64,000 nt of DNA, from NCBI RefSeq assembly GCF_029961155.1, contig NZ_JASBRH010000011.1, forward strand, positions 80,200 to 144,199, written 5' to 3'. The position numbers and the translations under genes were made by a program. The notes below the pieces were generated by a model. The model made no database searches. It saw only the letters and a program-made list of their open reading frames with translations, and had not been told where the DNA came from. This document shows, piece by piece, positions 9,353-18,232 of this stretch (the stretch's first letter is position 1; the number at the start of each line of letters is the position of its first letter). The DNA comes from Pontibacterium granulatum (lineage in GTDB: Bacteria > Pseudomonadota > Gammaproteobacteria > Pseudomonadales > Balneatricaceae).

Positions 9353-9959
9353 GTTACGTATTCTCGTCCTTTCATGGCTCTTCATTATTGCCCCTATCAG
9401 CCAGGCGACCACACTGTTGGTACTGGGGGACAGCCTTTCCGCCGCCTACGGCATCGCTCCCGAACGTGGTTGGGTGGCGTTGCTGGACAAGCGCCTGCAG
9501 CAGCAGGGATATGCTGTGTCCGTGGTCAACGCCAGCATCAGCGGTGAAACCACTCAGGGTGGTTTGAGCCGCTTACCGCGGTTGCTGGAACAGCATCAGC
9601 CGGACATTGTGTTGCTGGAGTTGGGGGCCAACGACGGTTTACGTGGTACGTTCCCGCCGGTGATTCGGAGCAACCTGAATCGTCTGACCCAGCTCTCGAA
9701 ACAGCAGGGCGCCCGGGTGCTGGTGTTGGGTATGCAACTGCCGCCGAATTACGGCCCGGCCTACACCCGCCGCTTTGCGGAGGTGTTCACCGGGGTTGCC
9801 GAAACCCATGATACCGCCCTGGTACCGTTCTTCATGGAGAAGGTGGCACTGGAGCCGTCGCTGATGCAGGGCGACGGCCTGCACCCTAATGCAGCGGGAC
9901 AGCCTTTTTTGCTGGATACGGTGTGGCCGGCGTTAGTACCGTTACTGCCTCGGCCGTAA
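9351..9959 (+). CDS. tesA: Arylesterase / acyl-CoA thioesterase I / lysophospholipase L1 (GDSL family)
   Basis: A periplasmic multifunctional esterase of the SGNH hydrolase family. The N-terminus MLRILVLSWLFIIAPISQA is a signal peptide with a likely cleavage after Ala-X-Ala-like residues. The catalytic nucleophile motif GDSLSAAYG and the block GAND follow, and the DGLHPN block near the C-terminus supplies the Asp-His pair. The length (202 aa) fits TesA/EstA. The start at 9351 is preferred over ATG 9327 because it gives a clean signal peptide, though neither has a strong SD. The 3' end overlaps the convergent sensor kinase gene by 74 bp. Confidence 0.92.
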   Translation: MLRILVLSWLFIIAPISQATTLLVLGDSLSAAYGIAPERGWVALLDKRLQQQGYAVSVVNASISGETTQGGLSRLPRLLEQHQPDIVLLELGANDGLRGTFPPVIRSNLNRLTQLSKQQGARVLVLGMQLPPNYGPAYTRRFAEVFTGVAETHDTALVPFFMEKVALEPSLMQGDGLHPNAAGQPFLLDTVWPALVPLLPRP

Positions 9960-11667
9960 CCGGCAGCGGGATGGTCACATCCACCCAGGTGCCCGTGCCG
10001 GGGGCGCTTTGAATCTGGAACTGGCCGCCGAGTGCATTTACGCGCTCACGCATGCCGATCAGGCCAAAGCCTTCCGCACTTTCTCCATGCTGGATAAAAC
10101 CCAGACCGTTATCGCGGATGGAAAGTTCCAGATAATCCTCATCTTCCTGCTGCCGACGGTGCAATTCCAGCGTGATATGGCTGGCCGAGGCATGGCGCAC
10201 AATGTTGGTGAGGGATTCCTGTACCAAGCGGTAAAGGGTGATGTTATAGGTTTCGCTCATCTCGTTGAGCGGACCACTGAAGCGGGTCTCAAGGCGCAGG
10301 CCCTGCTCCTGCAGGCGCAGGTTGGAGATGCACTCGTGCAGGGCATCCACCAGTCCCAGGTCATCCAGCGCGGTGGGGCGCAGGTAGCGCATCAGGTCGT
10401 AGGTAACCGCGTAGATGTGTCGGGCGATGGTATCGATGGAGTCGGCACTTTGGTGCACGGCGCTGGTCTCGTTGGGGTGCAGGCGCTTGAGCATACTGGC
10501 ATCGGTGCGGATTGCGGTCAGGGACTGGCCCAGCTCGTCGTGCAGCTCCCGTGCCAGGTGACGGCGCTCAGTTTCCTGCACTTCCATCACCTTGTGGGCC
10601 AGGCGCTGGTTTTCGTGCAGCTGGGCATTTAATTCGTGGGTGCGCAGGGAAACGCGGTCTTCCAACTGGTTGCGTTCGGTTTCCAGCTGCTGCAGAACCT
10701 CCTCCCGCTGGCGCTGGCTAGCGGATTTCTGTTCGTGATAGGCCTGGGCAAGCTTCAGCAACGCCAGCGAAAACAGCATTGCACCCAGCATCAGCATCCA
10801 GTTGATATCACTCCAGACCATGCTGCGGGACAGTTGTACCTGCAGGGGTTGACCAAAGCGGTTGAGCTTTTGGGTCACCGACAGGGTCGGTAGCCAGCTG
10901 CCTTCGGCCAACTGGCCGCTCTGCACCAGCAGATCGCCGTGGGCATCCAGCAGCGCCACCTTGGTGTAGCTGTCCTTGGCTGGTGCAGTCGGTAGCAGGC
11001 CTTCGTAGGTAATTACCAATGAGGCGACCTGAAGGCTCTCCAGCGAGTCGTTGCCGCTGTGTGGCACAACTGCCTGATAGAGGGTGTAGGCCGCGCGGCC
11101 ATCATCCAGAGTGAACGGTACCGTCGCCACCGGCCGGCGGTAATATACGCTGTCGAGGAAGGAGGAGGCGAACTGGGCGTCGCTGCTCATATCCAGTCCC
11201 AGAAAACGTCGGGTTTCCGAGTTGAACGGTTCTATAAAGGTAAACGGAAAAAACGCCCTCTCGCCATTGCTGCCAATGAGCTCCGGCCTGGCGTTGTTCT
11301 GGCGGATGCTGAAGTAGGTGTACCCGCGTGCATGCATCCCCTGCTCAAACCGACTTTGTTGGTTGGCAGTGACCCGCTCCTGTAACTGCAGTCGGGCGAT
11401 GTGCGGATTACGCGCACGCATACTGGTGGCAAAGCGGCGTAGGGCCTGATGGTCATCCGGTTGGGCATCCACCAGGGTGGTAAAACTTTGCAGCAGCAGT
11501 TCGTTCAGGCGGGTGCGGTCATAGATGTTGTCGTAGAGGTAGCTGGCCTCTTCGCTGACCTGCTGCTGGATACGGGTGTAGTCGAAATTGATCAGAACCA
11601 GCTGGAGGCAGCCGGCCAGGATGAGCCACAAGGTGGGCAACGTCCATTTGTGCAGTGGGGTTTTCAC
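9886..11667 (-). CDS. Orphan membrane sensor histidine kinase, CHASE-like sensor plus HisKA_3
   Basis: A 593-aa inner-membrane kinase of the NarX/UhpB class. Helix 1 spans about residues 9-27. An extracytoplasmic domain (about 30-285) contains GYTYFSIRQNN and RRFLGLDMSSD, as in CHASE sensors. Helix 2 is at about 288-307, followed by a coiled coil (about 315-355). The phosphoacceptor histidine is in ARELHDELGQ (about 375), and the HATPase motifs are DNGLGF and GFGLIGMRERV. No response regulator gene flanks it, so its LuxR-type partner must be elsewhere. The last ~24 codons overlap the 3' end of tesA antisense, and the tail beyond DVTIPLP is probably not part of the catalytic fold. Confidence 0.88.
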   Translation of the reverse strand: MKTPLHKWTLPTLWLILAGCLQLVLINFDYTRIQQQVSEEASYLYDNIYDRTRLNELLLQSFTTLVDAQPDDHQALRRFATSMRARNPHIARLQLQERVTANQQSRFEQGMHARGYTYFSIRQNNARPELIGSNGERAFFPFTFIEPFNSETRRFLGLDMSSDAQFASSFLDSVYYRRPVATVPFTLDDGRAAYTLYQAVVPHSGNDSLESLQVASLVITYEGLLPTAPAKDSYTKVALLDAHGDLLVQSGQLAEGSWLPTLSVTQKLNRFGQPLQVQLSRSMVWSDINWMLMLGAMLFSLALLKLAQAYHEQKSASQRQREEVLQQLETERNQLEDRVSLRTHELNAQLHENQRLAHKVMEVQETERRHLARELHDELGQSLTAIRTDASMLKRLHPNETSAVHQSADSIDTIARHIYAVTYDLMRYLRPTALDDLGLVDALHECISNLRLQEQGLRLETRFSGPLNEMSETYNITLYRLVQESLTNIVRHASASHITLELHRRQQEDEDYLELSIRDNGLGFIQHGESAEGFGLIGMRERVNALGGQFQIQSAPGTGTWVDVTIPLPVTAEAVTVLTPATPYPAKKAVPLH

Positions 11668-11786
11668 TGTCAGACATCCTGTCTTGGGGTTAGTGGGCGA
11701 CCGATCTTGAAGAGCTGGTCAAATATTACGCTATTTGCTGAAGTTTGACGAGGCTGCCCGCCGCCGGTTCCATCCGGGGAAAGCAC

Positions 11787-11808
11787 AAGGCACCCCGCAG
11801 GGTGCCTT
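11787..11808 (-). terminator. sodB terminator
   Basis: The arms AAGGCACC (11787-11794) and GGTGCCTT (11801-11808) form a perfect 8-bp stem about 30 bp past the sodB stop on the minus strand, followed there by GTGCTTTCC. The T-run is weak. Confidence 0.65.
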
Positions 11809-11837
11809 GATCAAGATGTCGGAGAATCCTTAGCGGA

Positions 11838-12422
11838 TTAACCTGCTAGGTTTTCGTTGACGAAATCCCAGTTCACCAGGTTCCAGAACGCCGCCAGGTA
11901 ATCCGGGCGTACGTTGCGGTAGTCGATGTAGTAGGCGTGTTCCCACAGATCGACAGTCAGCAGTGCGGTCTGGCCTGCGGTCATTGGGGTACCTGCGTTG
12001 CTGGTGTTGACGATCTCCAGGGAGCCGTCAGGGTTTTTCACCAACCAGGTCCAGCTGGAACCGAAGTTGTTCACCGCTTTGTCGTTCAGCTCTTCTTTGA
12101 ACGCTTCGAATGAGCCCCATTTAGCGTTGATCGCATCCGCGACAGCGCCGGTTGGCGCACCGCCGCCGTTTGGCGACAGGCAGTTCCAGTAGAACGTGTG
12201 GTTCCAGATCTGAGCTGCGTTGTTGAACACGCCGCCTGCAGGGGCAGACATGATGATCTCTTCCAGCGTTTTACCTTCAAATTCGGAGCCCGGGACCAGA
12301 CCGTTCAGTTTAACCACGTAAGTGTTGTGGTGTTTACCGTGGTGGTAATCCAGGGTTTCAGCAGAGATGTGCGGTTCCAGCGCATCACGCGCGTAAGGCA
12401 GTGCTGGCAATTCAAAGCTCAT
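11838..12422 (-). CDS. sodB: Superoxide dismutase, iron type
   Basis: Cytosolic Fe-SOD dismutating superoxide to oxygen and hydrogen peroxide. The product is 194 aa, the typical length. Visible are the N-terminal MSFELPALPYARDALEPHIS, the metal-ligand histidines in the HHGKHHNTYV and NHTFYWN regions, and the C-terminal ligands in DLWEHAYYIDYRN. The residues around the metal and the AQIWNHTFYW context favour iron over manganese. A strong GGAGGT lies 8 bases before the ATG. It is monocistronic, with a hairpin downstream. Confidence 0.96.
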   Translation of the reverse strand: MSFELPALPYARDALEPHISAETLDYHHGKHHNTYVVKLNGLVPGSEFEGKTLEEIIMSAPAGGVFNNAAQIWNHTFYWNCLSPNGGGAPTGAVADAINAKWGSFEAFKEELNDKAVNNFGSSWTWLVKNPDGSLEIVNTSNAGTPMTAGQTALLTVDLWEHAYYIDYRNVRPDYLAAFWNLVNWDFVNENLAG

Positions 12423-12659
12423 GAGTATTTACCTCCATAGTAGTTACAACCATACTGCGATCTTTCCTATGACCTCAGCGCAGTAGAGCTGCATAAGTGA
12501 ATTGAGAATAGCACTGCCTTTCGCGGTTTTCATGGGACAAAACGTAAGGTTTTTTTGAATAGAAATACGCGGGTTGCGACTAAAGTCAGCTGTAAGAGCT
12601 GTGGTGAAGGCCTAGAATGGGGCTTCATAACAATAATCAGAACAAAGTGTTTACAAAAA

Positions 12660-12938
12660 ATGGGTAAGATTTTTCTCTGGATCGGAGCGGTATCACTGGC
12701 AATCTACCTGGTCAAAACTCAGCTGTGGACGTCCAAGACGTACGAACCTTTTGTTGAAGCCTGTATGACCGGTGAAAACGCAACACAGGAGCGCTGTGAG
12801 TGCCTGGGTAAATATGTACACAAGCACTTCAGCGATAATGAAGTCCGCGCCATCATGGCACAGCGCCTGGACGGTGCCTTTGGCGAGAAGGTAAAAGAAG
12901 TGGTGGCGGCAGGTTCACAGGCCTGTGTGAGCCCTTAA
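12660..12938 (+). CDS. Hypothetical membrane-anchored cysteine-containing protein, 92 aa
   Basis: Family not recognised. From ATG 12660 the product starts MGKIFLWIGAVSLAIYLVK, a single N-terminal helix. A soluble domain follows with four cysteines (EACMTG, ERCECLG and SQACVSP at the C-terminus). The spacing suggests disulfides in a periplasmic domain. No strong SD is seen upstream of 12660. A TTG 105 bases upstream in the same frame gives a cysteine-rich extension and is less plausible. It lies between sodB (divergent) and cysQ (convergent). Confidence 0.6.
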   Translation: MGKIFLWIGAVSLAIYLVKTQLWTSKTYEPFVEACMTGENATQERCECLGKYVHKHFSDNEVRAIMAQRLDGAFGEKVKEVVAAGSQACVSP

Positions 12939-12955
12939 CCTGTTCCTTTCGCTTT

Positions 12956-13771
12956 TCAGCCTGCGCCGTTCAGCGTGTGCAGCGGGAAGTCCGGATCACC
13001 CACCACGTAGAAAAACGGGTTGGTCAGGTCCTCCCGCTGGTTGTATCTCAGCGGTGCCAGTGTGACCGCATTCACCAGTTTCCCGCCTGCTGCTTCCACA
13101 ATGGCCTGTGCCGCTGCCGTATCCCACTCCGAGGTTGGGAACAGGCGCGGATAAAGGTCGGCTTTGCCTTCGGCGATCAGGCACATTTTCAGTGAGCTGC
13201 CACTGGCCAGGCTCTCCACCTGATCGAATTCCCCGGCCAGTTTTTCCAGCAGCTTGTCGTTCTGCTCCTGACCGTGGCGTCGGCTGGCGGTGACCACCAG
13301 GGTGCTGCCCAGCGGGCGGCTCTGGATGGCGTGTACGCTGCCGTCCGTTTCCTGTTTCCAGGCGCCTATGCGGGGGCCACCCCAGTAAGTTTCGCGGGTG
13401 GGGGGCAGGTGGATGATGCCAAGGATCGGTGCACCGTCCCGAATCAGGGCGATGTTGACGGTGAACTCGTCGTTGCGGCGGATGAACTCTTTGGTGCCAT
13501 CAAGCGGGTCGATACACCAGAACAATTCCCACTGGCGGCGGGTGGCGAAGCTGATATCGTCAGCTTCCTCGCTCAACTGGGGGATGGTGGGGTTGAGTTG
13601 GTTCAGGCCCTTTTCAATTACCCGGTGGGCGGCCAGGTCGGCGGCGGTAACCGGCGAGTCGTCGCCCTTGGCCTGCACATCGAAGTCGTCGCGCTGGTAG
13701 ACCTCCATGATCGCGTTGCCGGCCTCTTCGCAGATGCGGCGCAGGTCGGGGATAAACAGGTCGATATCCAT
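12956..13771 (-). CDS. cysQ: 3'(2'),5'-bisphosphate nucleotidase CysQ
   Basis: Hydrolyses 3'-phosphoadenosine 5'-phosphate, the by-product of sulfate assimilation, to AMP; a magnesium-dependent inositol-monophosphatase-fold enzyme. The 271-aa product has the metal-site motif WCIDPLDGTKEF (about residues 84-95), the upstream acidic SEEAD (68-72) and the C-terminal WDTAAAQAIVEAAGG. It overlaps the upstream nudE stop (TGATG), so the pair is translationally coupled. Confidence 0.95.
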   Translation of the reverse strand: MDIDLFIPDLRRICEEAGNAIMEVYQRDDFDVQAKGDDSPVTAADLAAHRVIEKGLNQLNPTIPQLSEEADDISFATRRQWELFWCIDPLDGTKEFIRRNDEFTVNIALIRDGAPILGIIHLPPTRETYWGGPRIGAWKQETDGSVHAIQSRPLGSTLVVTASRRHGQEQNDKLLEKLAGEFDQVESLASGSSLKMCLIAEGKADLYPRLFPTSEWDTAAAQAIVEAAGGKLVNAVTLAPLRYNQREDLTNPFFYVVGDPDFPLHTLNGAG

Positions 13772-14325
13772 CAGCGGCAGCTCTCGTTGGCCAGGAAAGT
13801 GCGGGTCATATAAAGGGCGGCGATGGCACGGCCTTCACTGAACTCCTCCTGCAGCACCAGGTTCTCCAGGTCTTCCAGAGGCCAGCTGACCACTTCCAGC
13901 TCTTCCGGTTCGTCGCCTTCCAGGCGGCATGGATAGAGGTCGCGGGCGATGATCACGTTGATGGTGTGTCCCATGTAGTTGGGGGCGGAGGACATCACCT
14001 TGAGGCTGTTCAGGCGCTCGGCGCCAAAGCCGGCTTCCTCTTTTAACTCGCGGTCGGCAGCCTGGTGGGCGGTCTCGCCAGGGTCGATCAGGCCCTTGGG
14101 CAGGGTGAGGGTGTAGTCCTCCAGACCGGCGGCGTACTCGCGGATCAGCAACACGTTGCCGTCGGCAGTAATGGGTACGATCATCACCGCACCGTGGCCG
14201 CGGGTGGCCAGGCGTTCATAGATTCGTTCGGCGCCGTTGGAAAAGCGCAGGCTCAGCTCTTCGACCTGAAACAGACGGCTGCTGGCGGTTTGGGTGACCT
14301 TCAAAATTTCCGGTTTAGCGGGCAT
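13771..14325 (-). CDS. nudE: ADP compounds hydrolase NudE (Nudix family)
   Basis: Nudix hydrolase acting on ADP-ribose, NADH-like and Ap3A-type compounds. The 184-aa product from ATG 14325 (MPAKPEILKVTQTASSRLFQ) matches NudE. The Nudix box is visible as GLIDPGETAHQAADRELKEE followed by AGF. A longer frame to 14436 extends into the promoter region of the divergent yrfG and is rejected. The pairing with cysQ and divergence from yrfG match the arrangement known in enterics and pseudomonads. Confidence 0.93.
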   Translation of the reverse strand: MPAKPEILKVTQTASSRLFQVEELSLRFSNGAERIYERLATRGHGAVMIVPITADGNVLLIREYAAGLEDYTLTLPKGLIDPGETAHQAADRELKEEAGFGAERLNSLKVMSSAPNYMGHTINVIIARDLYPCRLEGDEPEELEVVSWPLEDLENLVLQEEFSEGRAIAALYMTRTFLANESCR

Positions 14326-14370
14326 ACTGTAATCACTCTCATTTGGCTTATCTCCCGGCGCATAATTTCC

Positions 14371-15036
14371 ATGATTGACTGGTCCCAAATCGATACCGTC
14401 CTGTTGGATATGGACGGCACGTTGCTTGATCTGCACTTTGACTCACATTTCTGGCTGGAGTTTTTGCCCCAGCACTATGCGAAGGTGCATGCGATGGAAC
14501 CCGGCGAGGCGCGGGCGTGGTTACATCAGCGTATCATACAGGAGCAGGGCACACTAAATTGGTACTGCCTGGATTTCTGGAGCCGCGAACTGGGCATGGA
14601 CGTTCCCGAGCTGAAGAAGGAAGTGGCCGACAGAATCGCCTTTCGGCCACACGTGCAGGACTTCCTGACACGGCTGCGTCAGGAAAATATCCGCACGGTG
14701 ATTGTAACCAATGCCCATTACGGCAGTCTTAACCTTAAGAAGGAACGCACCGAAATCCACACGCTGGTGGATGAAGTGATCTGTTCCCACGATTTTCAGC
14801 TGCCAAAAGAGGATGTGCGCTTCTGGGATAAGCTGCACGAAGTCGAGCCGTTTAACCCGCAGCGCACGCTGCTGGTGGATGACAGCCTGCCGGTGCTGCG
14901 CTCGGCGCAGCAATACGGTATCCGTTACCTGCTGTCGATCTACCAGCCCGACAGCCAGGCGCCGCGCCGTGAGATCGATGAGTTCAACGCAATCGATCAT
15001 TTTGATGAAATAATGCCGAAGAAGTCTGATTCATGA
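14371..15036 (+). CDS. yrfG: HAD-family GMP/IMP nucleotidase YrfG
   Basis: A 221-aa haloacid-dehalogenase-fold phosphatase. HAD motif I is DMDGTLLDLHFD (about residues 13-24), motif II TNAH, and motif III/IV the region around LLVDDSLPVL. The sequence DSHFWLEFLPQHYA is typical of YrfG. Substrates in E. coli are GMP and IMP. The ATG at 14371 is chosen over the long upstream frame, which is antisense to nudE. The stop overlaps the hslR start (ATGA). Confidence 0.92.
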   Translation: MIDWSQIDTVLLDMDGTLLDLHFDSHFWLEFLPQHYAKVHAMEPGEARAWLHQRIIQEQGTLNWYCLDFWSRELGMDVPELKKEVADRIAFRPHVQDFLTRLRQENIRTVIVTNAHYGSLNLKKERTEIHTLVDEVICSHDFQLPKEDVRFWDKLHEVEPFNPQRTLLVDDSLPVLRSAQQYGIRYLLSIYQPDSQAPRREIDEFNAIDHFDEIMPKKSDS

Positions 15037-15431
15037 GTGAACAACAGGGTGACAAGGTCCGCCTCGATAAGTGGTTGTGGGCTGCCCGCTTTTACAAGAC
15101 CCGCGCCATCGCCAAACAGATGATCGACGGGGGTAAGGTGCACTACAACGGCCAGCGTACCAAGTGCAGCCGACATGTTGAGATAGGGGCCACGATTCAG
15201 ATCCGCCAGGGTTTTGATGAGAAGGTGGTCATTGTAATGGCACTGTCTGATACCCGCCGGGGTGCCCCGGAAGCGCAAAAGCTGTACCGCGAGACCGAGG
15301 AGAGTATCGCCAAGCGTGAAGAGCATGCTGCGCAGCGCAAGGCGATGGGCTCCAGCCTCAATCCACGCAACCGTCCGAATAAGAAAGACCGCCGTCTGAT
15401 CCGTGGATTTAAAGATCAGGTTGTCGAATAG
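15033..15431 (+). CDS. hslR: Ribosome-associated heat shock protein Hsp15 (S4 domain)
   Basis: A 132-aa RNA-binding protein that recycles free 50S subunits carrying nascent chains. The S4 domain runs from VRLDKWLWAARFYKTR (about 9-24) through GKVHYNGQRTK. The basic tail (NPRNRPNKKDRRLIRGF) is typical. It overlaps yrfG by 4 bp and lies 88 bp before hslO, forming the known yrfG-hslR-hslO stress cluster. Confidence 0.95.
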   Translation: MSEQQGDKVRLDKWLWAARFYKTRAIAKQMIDGGKVHYNGQRTKCSRHVEIGATIQIRQGFDEKVVIVMALSDTRRGAPEAQKLYRETEESIAKREEHAAQRKAMGSSLNPRNRPNKKDRRLIRGFKDQVVE

Positions 15432-15519
15432 ACAGCCCCGCAGAAGATAGCGCCCGTTCACTACCGTTTGTGGTAAGATGGCGGGCAGATTAACAACCTC
15501 GTCTATTTACTACCCTCAC

Positions 15520-16392
15520 ATGAGCAATTCCGATCAGATTCAACGTGTCCTGTTCGATGAACTGGATATCCGTGGTGTTTTGGTGGGCCTCGAAACGAGC
15601 TACCAGCAAGCCCTCGAAAAACACAACTATCCCCAAGTGATCCGCCGCGTGCTGGGCGAGATGATGGCTGCAGCCAGCGTGCTGGCGGCCAACCTGAAGT
15701 TTGAGGGACGCCTGATCCTGCAGGCGCAGGGTGAAGGTGACGTAACCCTGCTGATGGCAGAGTGTAACCACAACCAGGAGCTGCGTGCGATTGCCCGCTT
15801 TGACGGCGAATTGCCGGACGAGGCGCGCTTCATCGATCTGCTGGAGAAAGGTCGCATGGCGATCACCATCGACCCGCTGCAAGGTCAGCGCTACCAAGGC
15901 GTAGTGCCGCTGGAAGGTGATACCCTGGGGCAGTGTCTGGAAGCCTACTTCGGCCAGTCCGAGCAGCTGCCTACCCAGATGCATTTCTGCGCCGATGATG
16001 AACGTGCCGCGGGATTCATGCTGCAGGTACTACCGGCGGAAGGGACTGCCGAGGAAGACTGGGGCCGAATCAGCCACCTGGCGTCCACGCTGAAGGATGA
16101 GGAACTGCTTGAGCTGGATAATGAAACCCTGCTCTTCCGTCTGTTCCACGAAGAGAAATGCCGACTGTTCGAGGCGGACATGATTCAGTTTCGCTGTGAC
16201 TGTTCCCGCGAACGCAGCCTGAATACCCTGAAGTTTATGACCAAGGAAGAGTTGCAGGAGATTCTGGATGAGCAGGGCAACATCGATGTGGCCTGTCAGT
16301 TCTGCAATGAGCAGTACCACTTTGACCAGGCCGATCTGGAGTATCTGTTCTCCGATTCATCCGGTGCTCCGGGCTCTGATTCTGTGCACTGA
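15520..16392 (+). CDS. hslO: Redox-activated chaperone Hsp33
   Basis: A 290-aa cytosolic holdase activated by oxidation. The four zinc-binding cysteines are present near the C-terminus as CDC and, 29 residues later, CQFC. The N-terminal fold motif FDELDIRGVLVGLETSY is clear. ATG 15520 (MSNSDQIQ) is preferred to an upstream in-frame start at 15478. No heat-shock promoter could be seen with confidence. Confidence 0.95.
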   Translation: MSNSDQIQRVLFDELDIRGVLVGLETSYQQALEKHNYPQVIRRVLGEMMAAASVLAANLKFEGRLILQAQGEGDVTLLMAECNHNQELRAIARFDGELPDEARFIDLLEKGRMAITIDPLQGQRYQGVVPLEGDTLGQCLEAYFGQSEQLPTQMHFCADDERAAGFMLQVLPAEGTAEEDWGRISHLASTLKDEELLELDNETLLFRLFHEEKCRLFEADMIQFRCDCSRERSLNTLKFMTKEELQEILDEQGNIDVACQFCNEQYHFDQADLEYLFSDSSGAPGSDSVH

Positions 16393-16404
16393 ATGGAAAA
16401 AATC

Positions 16405-16436
16405 TTCAGGGGTCAAACAATTAGCTGATCCCTGAA
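16405..16436 (+). terminator. Possible hslO terminator hairpin
   Basis: The arms TTCAGGGGTCA (16405-16415) and TGATCCCTGAA (16426-16436) pair with one mismatch around a 10-nt loop just after hslO. No T-run follows directly, so it may be a structural or processing element rather than an intrinsic terminator. Confidence 0.45.
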
Positions 16437-16568
16437 TGAGACCCGTTTTTGAAATGGCGTTGATGCCACTTTTTGTGCAATAATACGCCTCCTTTTTATA
16501 TAACTATGACAATAAACTGCCCCTAATCCCTAGGAGCAGAACGTCTAATTGCTTATCAGGTAACGTTA

Positions 16569-16584
16569 TTGGCGCCTACGCCAA
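16569..16584 (+). promoter_or_regulatory. Leader hairpin just before the pckA ribosome-binding site
   Basis: TTGGCG (16569-16574), loop CCTA, CGCCAA (16579-16584) form a perfect 6-bp stem ending 12 bases before the pckA ATG, directly abutting the GGGA of the SD region. A structure here could affect ribosome loading. The function is inferred. Confidence 0.4.
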
Positions 16585-16596
16585 GGGAACCCAGTA

Positions 16597-18144
16597 ATGA
16601 CCAAAGAATCTGTGAATACCGTAAACATTAACCTGAGCCCGGCTCAGCTCGTAGAAAAAGCTATTCAGGCTGGCGAAGGCCGCCTGGCTGATACCGGTGC
16701 CCTTGTTGTGGAAACCGGTAAACGCACCGGCCGTTCTCCGATGGACCGTTTCATCGTAGAAGAGCCAAGCACTGCTGACGCAATCGATTGGGGTAACGTA
16801 AACCGTCCATTCGATTCCGACAAATTTGACGCGCTGTGGGTGCGTGTTGAGGAATATATGGCAGACAAGGAATCTTATGTCGCCAATGTTCACGTAGGCT
16901 CCGATCCTAATCACTACCTGCCGGTTAAGATGACTACGCAGACTGCATGGCAGAACCTGTTTGGTCAGAACCTGTTCATCCGCCCTGAGGAGTTTAACCC
17001 GAAGAGCAAGGAAGAGTGGCAGATCCTGAACGTTGCAGGTTTCGAATGTGTGCCTGAGCGTGACGGTACCAACAGCGATGGCTGTGTGATCATCAACTTC
17101 GCAAAACGTAAAGTCCTGCTGGCAGGCATGCGTTACGCAGGTGAAATGAAGAAAGCGATGTTCTCTGTGCAGAACTTCCTGCTGCCAGAGAAAGACGTGC
17201 TGCCAATGCACTGCTCCGCAAACGTAGGCGAAGACGAGAGCACTACGCTGTTCTTCGGTCTGTCCGGTACCGGTAAAACTACTCTGTCCGCAGATCCAGA
17301 GCGTTACCTGGTCGGTGATGACGAGCACGGTTGGGGTAAAGGTGTTGTCTTCAACCTGGAAGGTGGTTGCTACGCGAAGACCATCAACCTGTCCAAGAAA
17401 AACGAGCCTATCATCTGGGACGCGATCCGTTTCGGTGCCATCGTTGAGAACGTTAAGCTGGATGATGCGCGCACTGCAGACTATAACGATACCTCACTGA
17501 CTGAGAACGGCCGTTGTGCATACCCGCTGCAGCACGTTGAAAAGCGTACTGAAACCAACATGGGTGGCGAGCCACAGGCAATCGTATTCCTGACCTGTGA
17601 CCTGACCGGTGTACTGCCGCCAGTGTCCATCCTGTCCAAAGAAGCTGCGGCATACCACTTCCTGTCCGGTTACACTGCACTGGTAGGTTCTACCGAAATG
17701 GGTTCCGGTGGCGGTATCAAGTCTACCTTCTCTACCTGCTTCGGCGCGCCATTCTTCCCTCGCCCAGCAGCCGTTTACGCTGAGCTGCTGATGAAGCGTA
17801 TCGAAGAGTTTGGTTCTCAGGTTTACCTGGTAAACACTGGCTGGACCGGTGGTTCTTTTGGTACTGGCGAACGCTTCAGCATCCCAACGACCCGTGGCAT
17901 CATTGCAGCAATCCAGAGCGGTGCACTGAAAGATGTTGAAACTCAGCATCTGGACGGTATTAACCTGACTGTACCAACATCCGTACCGGGTGTTGAAGCA
18001 GCGCTGCTGAACCCGCGTGAGACTTGGGCTGACAAGGGTGCATACGACGCAACTGCGAAAGACCTGATCGGTCAGTTCACCAGCAACTTCGAGAAGTTCT
18101 CCGGTGTATCTGAAGAGATCATCAGTGCAGGTCCTCAGCGGTAA
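16597..18144 (+). CDS. pckA: Phosphoenolpyruvate carboxykinase (ATP)
   Basis: Gluconeogenic enzyme converting oxaloacetate and ATP to PEP, CO2 and ADP in the cytosol. The product is 515 aa. The P-loop [11 protein letters not shown] (about residues 228-238), the metal/oxaloacetate region GDDEHGWG, the [11 protein letters not shown] block near residue 45 and the acidic ENGRCAYPL block identify the ATP-dependent class. The sequence is less GC-rich at third positions than the flanks (many GTA, GCA, CCA codons), as for other highly expressed genes here. A strong terminator follows. Confidence 0.97.
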   Translation: MTKESVNTVNINLSPAQLVEKAIQAGEGRLADTGALVVETGKRTGRSPMDRFIVEEPSTADAIDWGNVNRPFDSDKFDALWVRVEEYMADKESYVANVHVGSDPNHYLPVKMTTQTAWQNLFGQNLFIRPEEFNPKSKEEWQILNVAGFECVPERDGTNSDGCVIINFAKRKVLLAGMRYAGEMKKAMFSVQNFLLPEKDVLPMHCSANVGEDESTTLFFGLSGTGKTTLSADPERYLVGDDEHGWGKGVVFNLEGGCYAKTINLSKKNEPIIWDAIRFGAIVENVKLDDARTADYNDTSLTENGRCAYPLQHVEKRTETNMGGEPQAIVFLTCDLTGVLPPVSILSKEAAAYHFLSGYTALVGSTEMGSGGGIKSTFSTCFGAPFFPRPAAVYAELLMKRIEEFGSQVYLVNTGWTGGSFGTGERFSIPTTRGIIAAIQSGALKDVETQHLDGINLTVPTSVPGVEAALLNPRETWADKGAYDATAKDLIGQFTSNFEKFSGVSEEIISAGPQR

Positions 18145-18165
18145 GCACAGCTTTAGATCCGCGAT

Positions 18166-18198
18166 AAAAAACGCCCTCAATTGAGGGCGTTTTTTTTT
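18166..18198 (+). terminator. pckA intrinsic terminator
   Basis: ACGCCCTCAA/TTGAGGGCGT is a perfect palindrome flanked by six A on the left and nine T on the right, a textbook intrinsic terminator that also works in reverse. Confidence 0.92.
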
Positions 18199-18232
18199 GG
18201 CTTTCTGCGCCCCAGCGTTGAGTGCTGAATAT

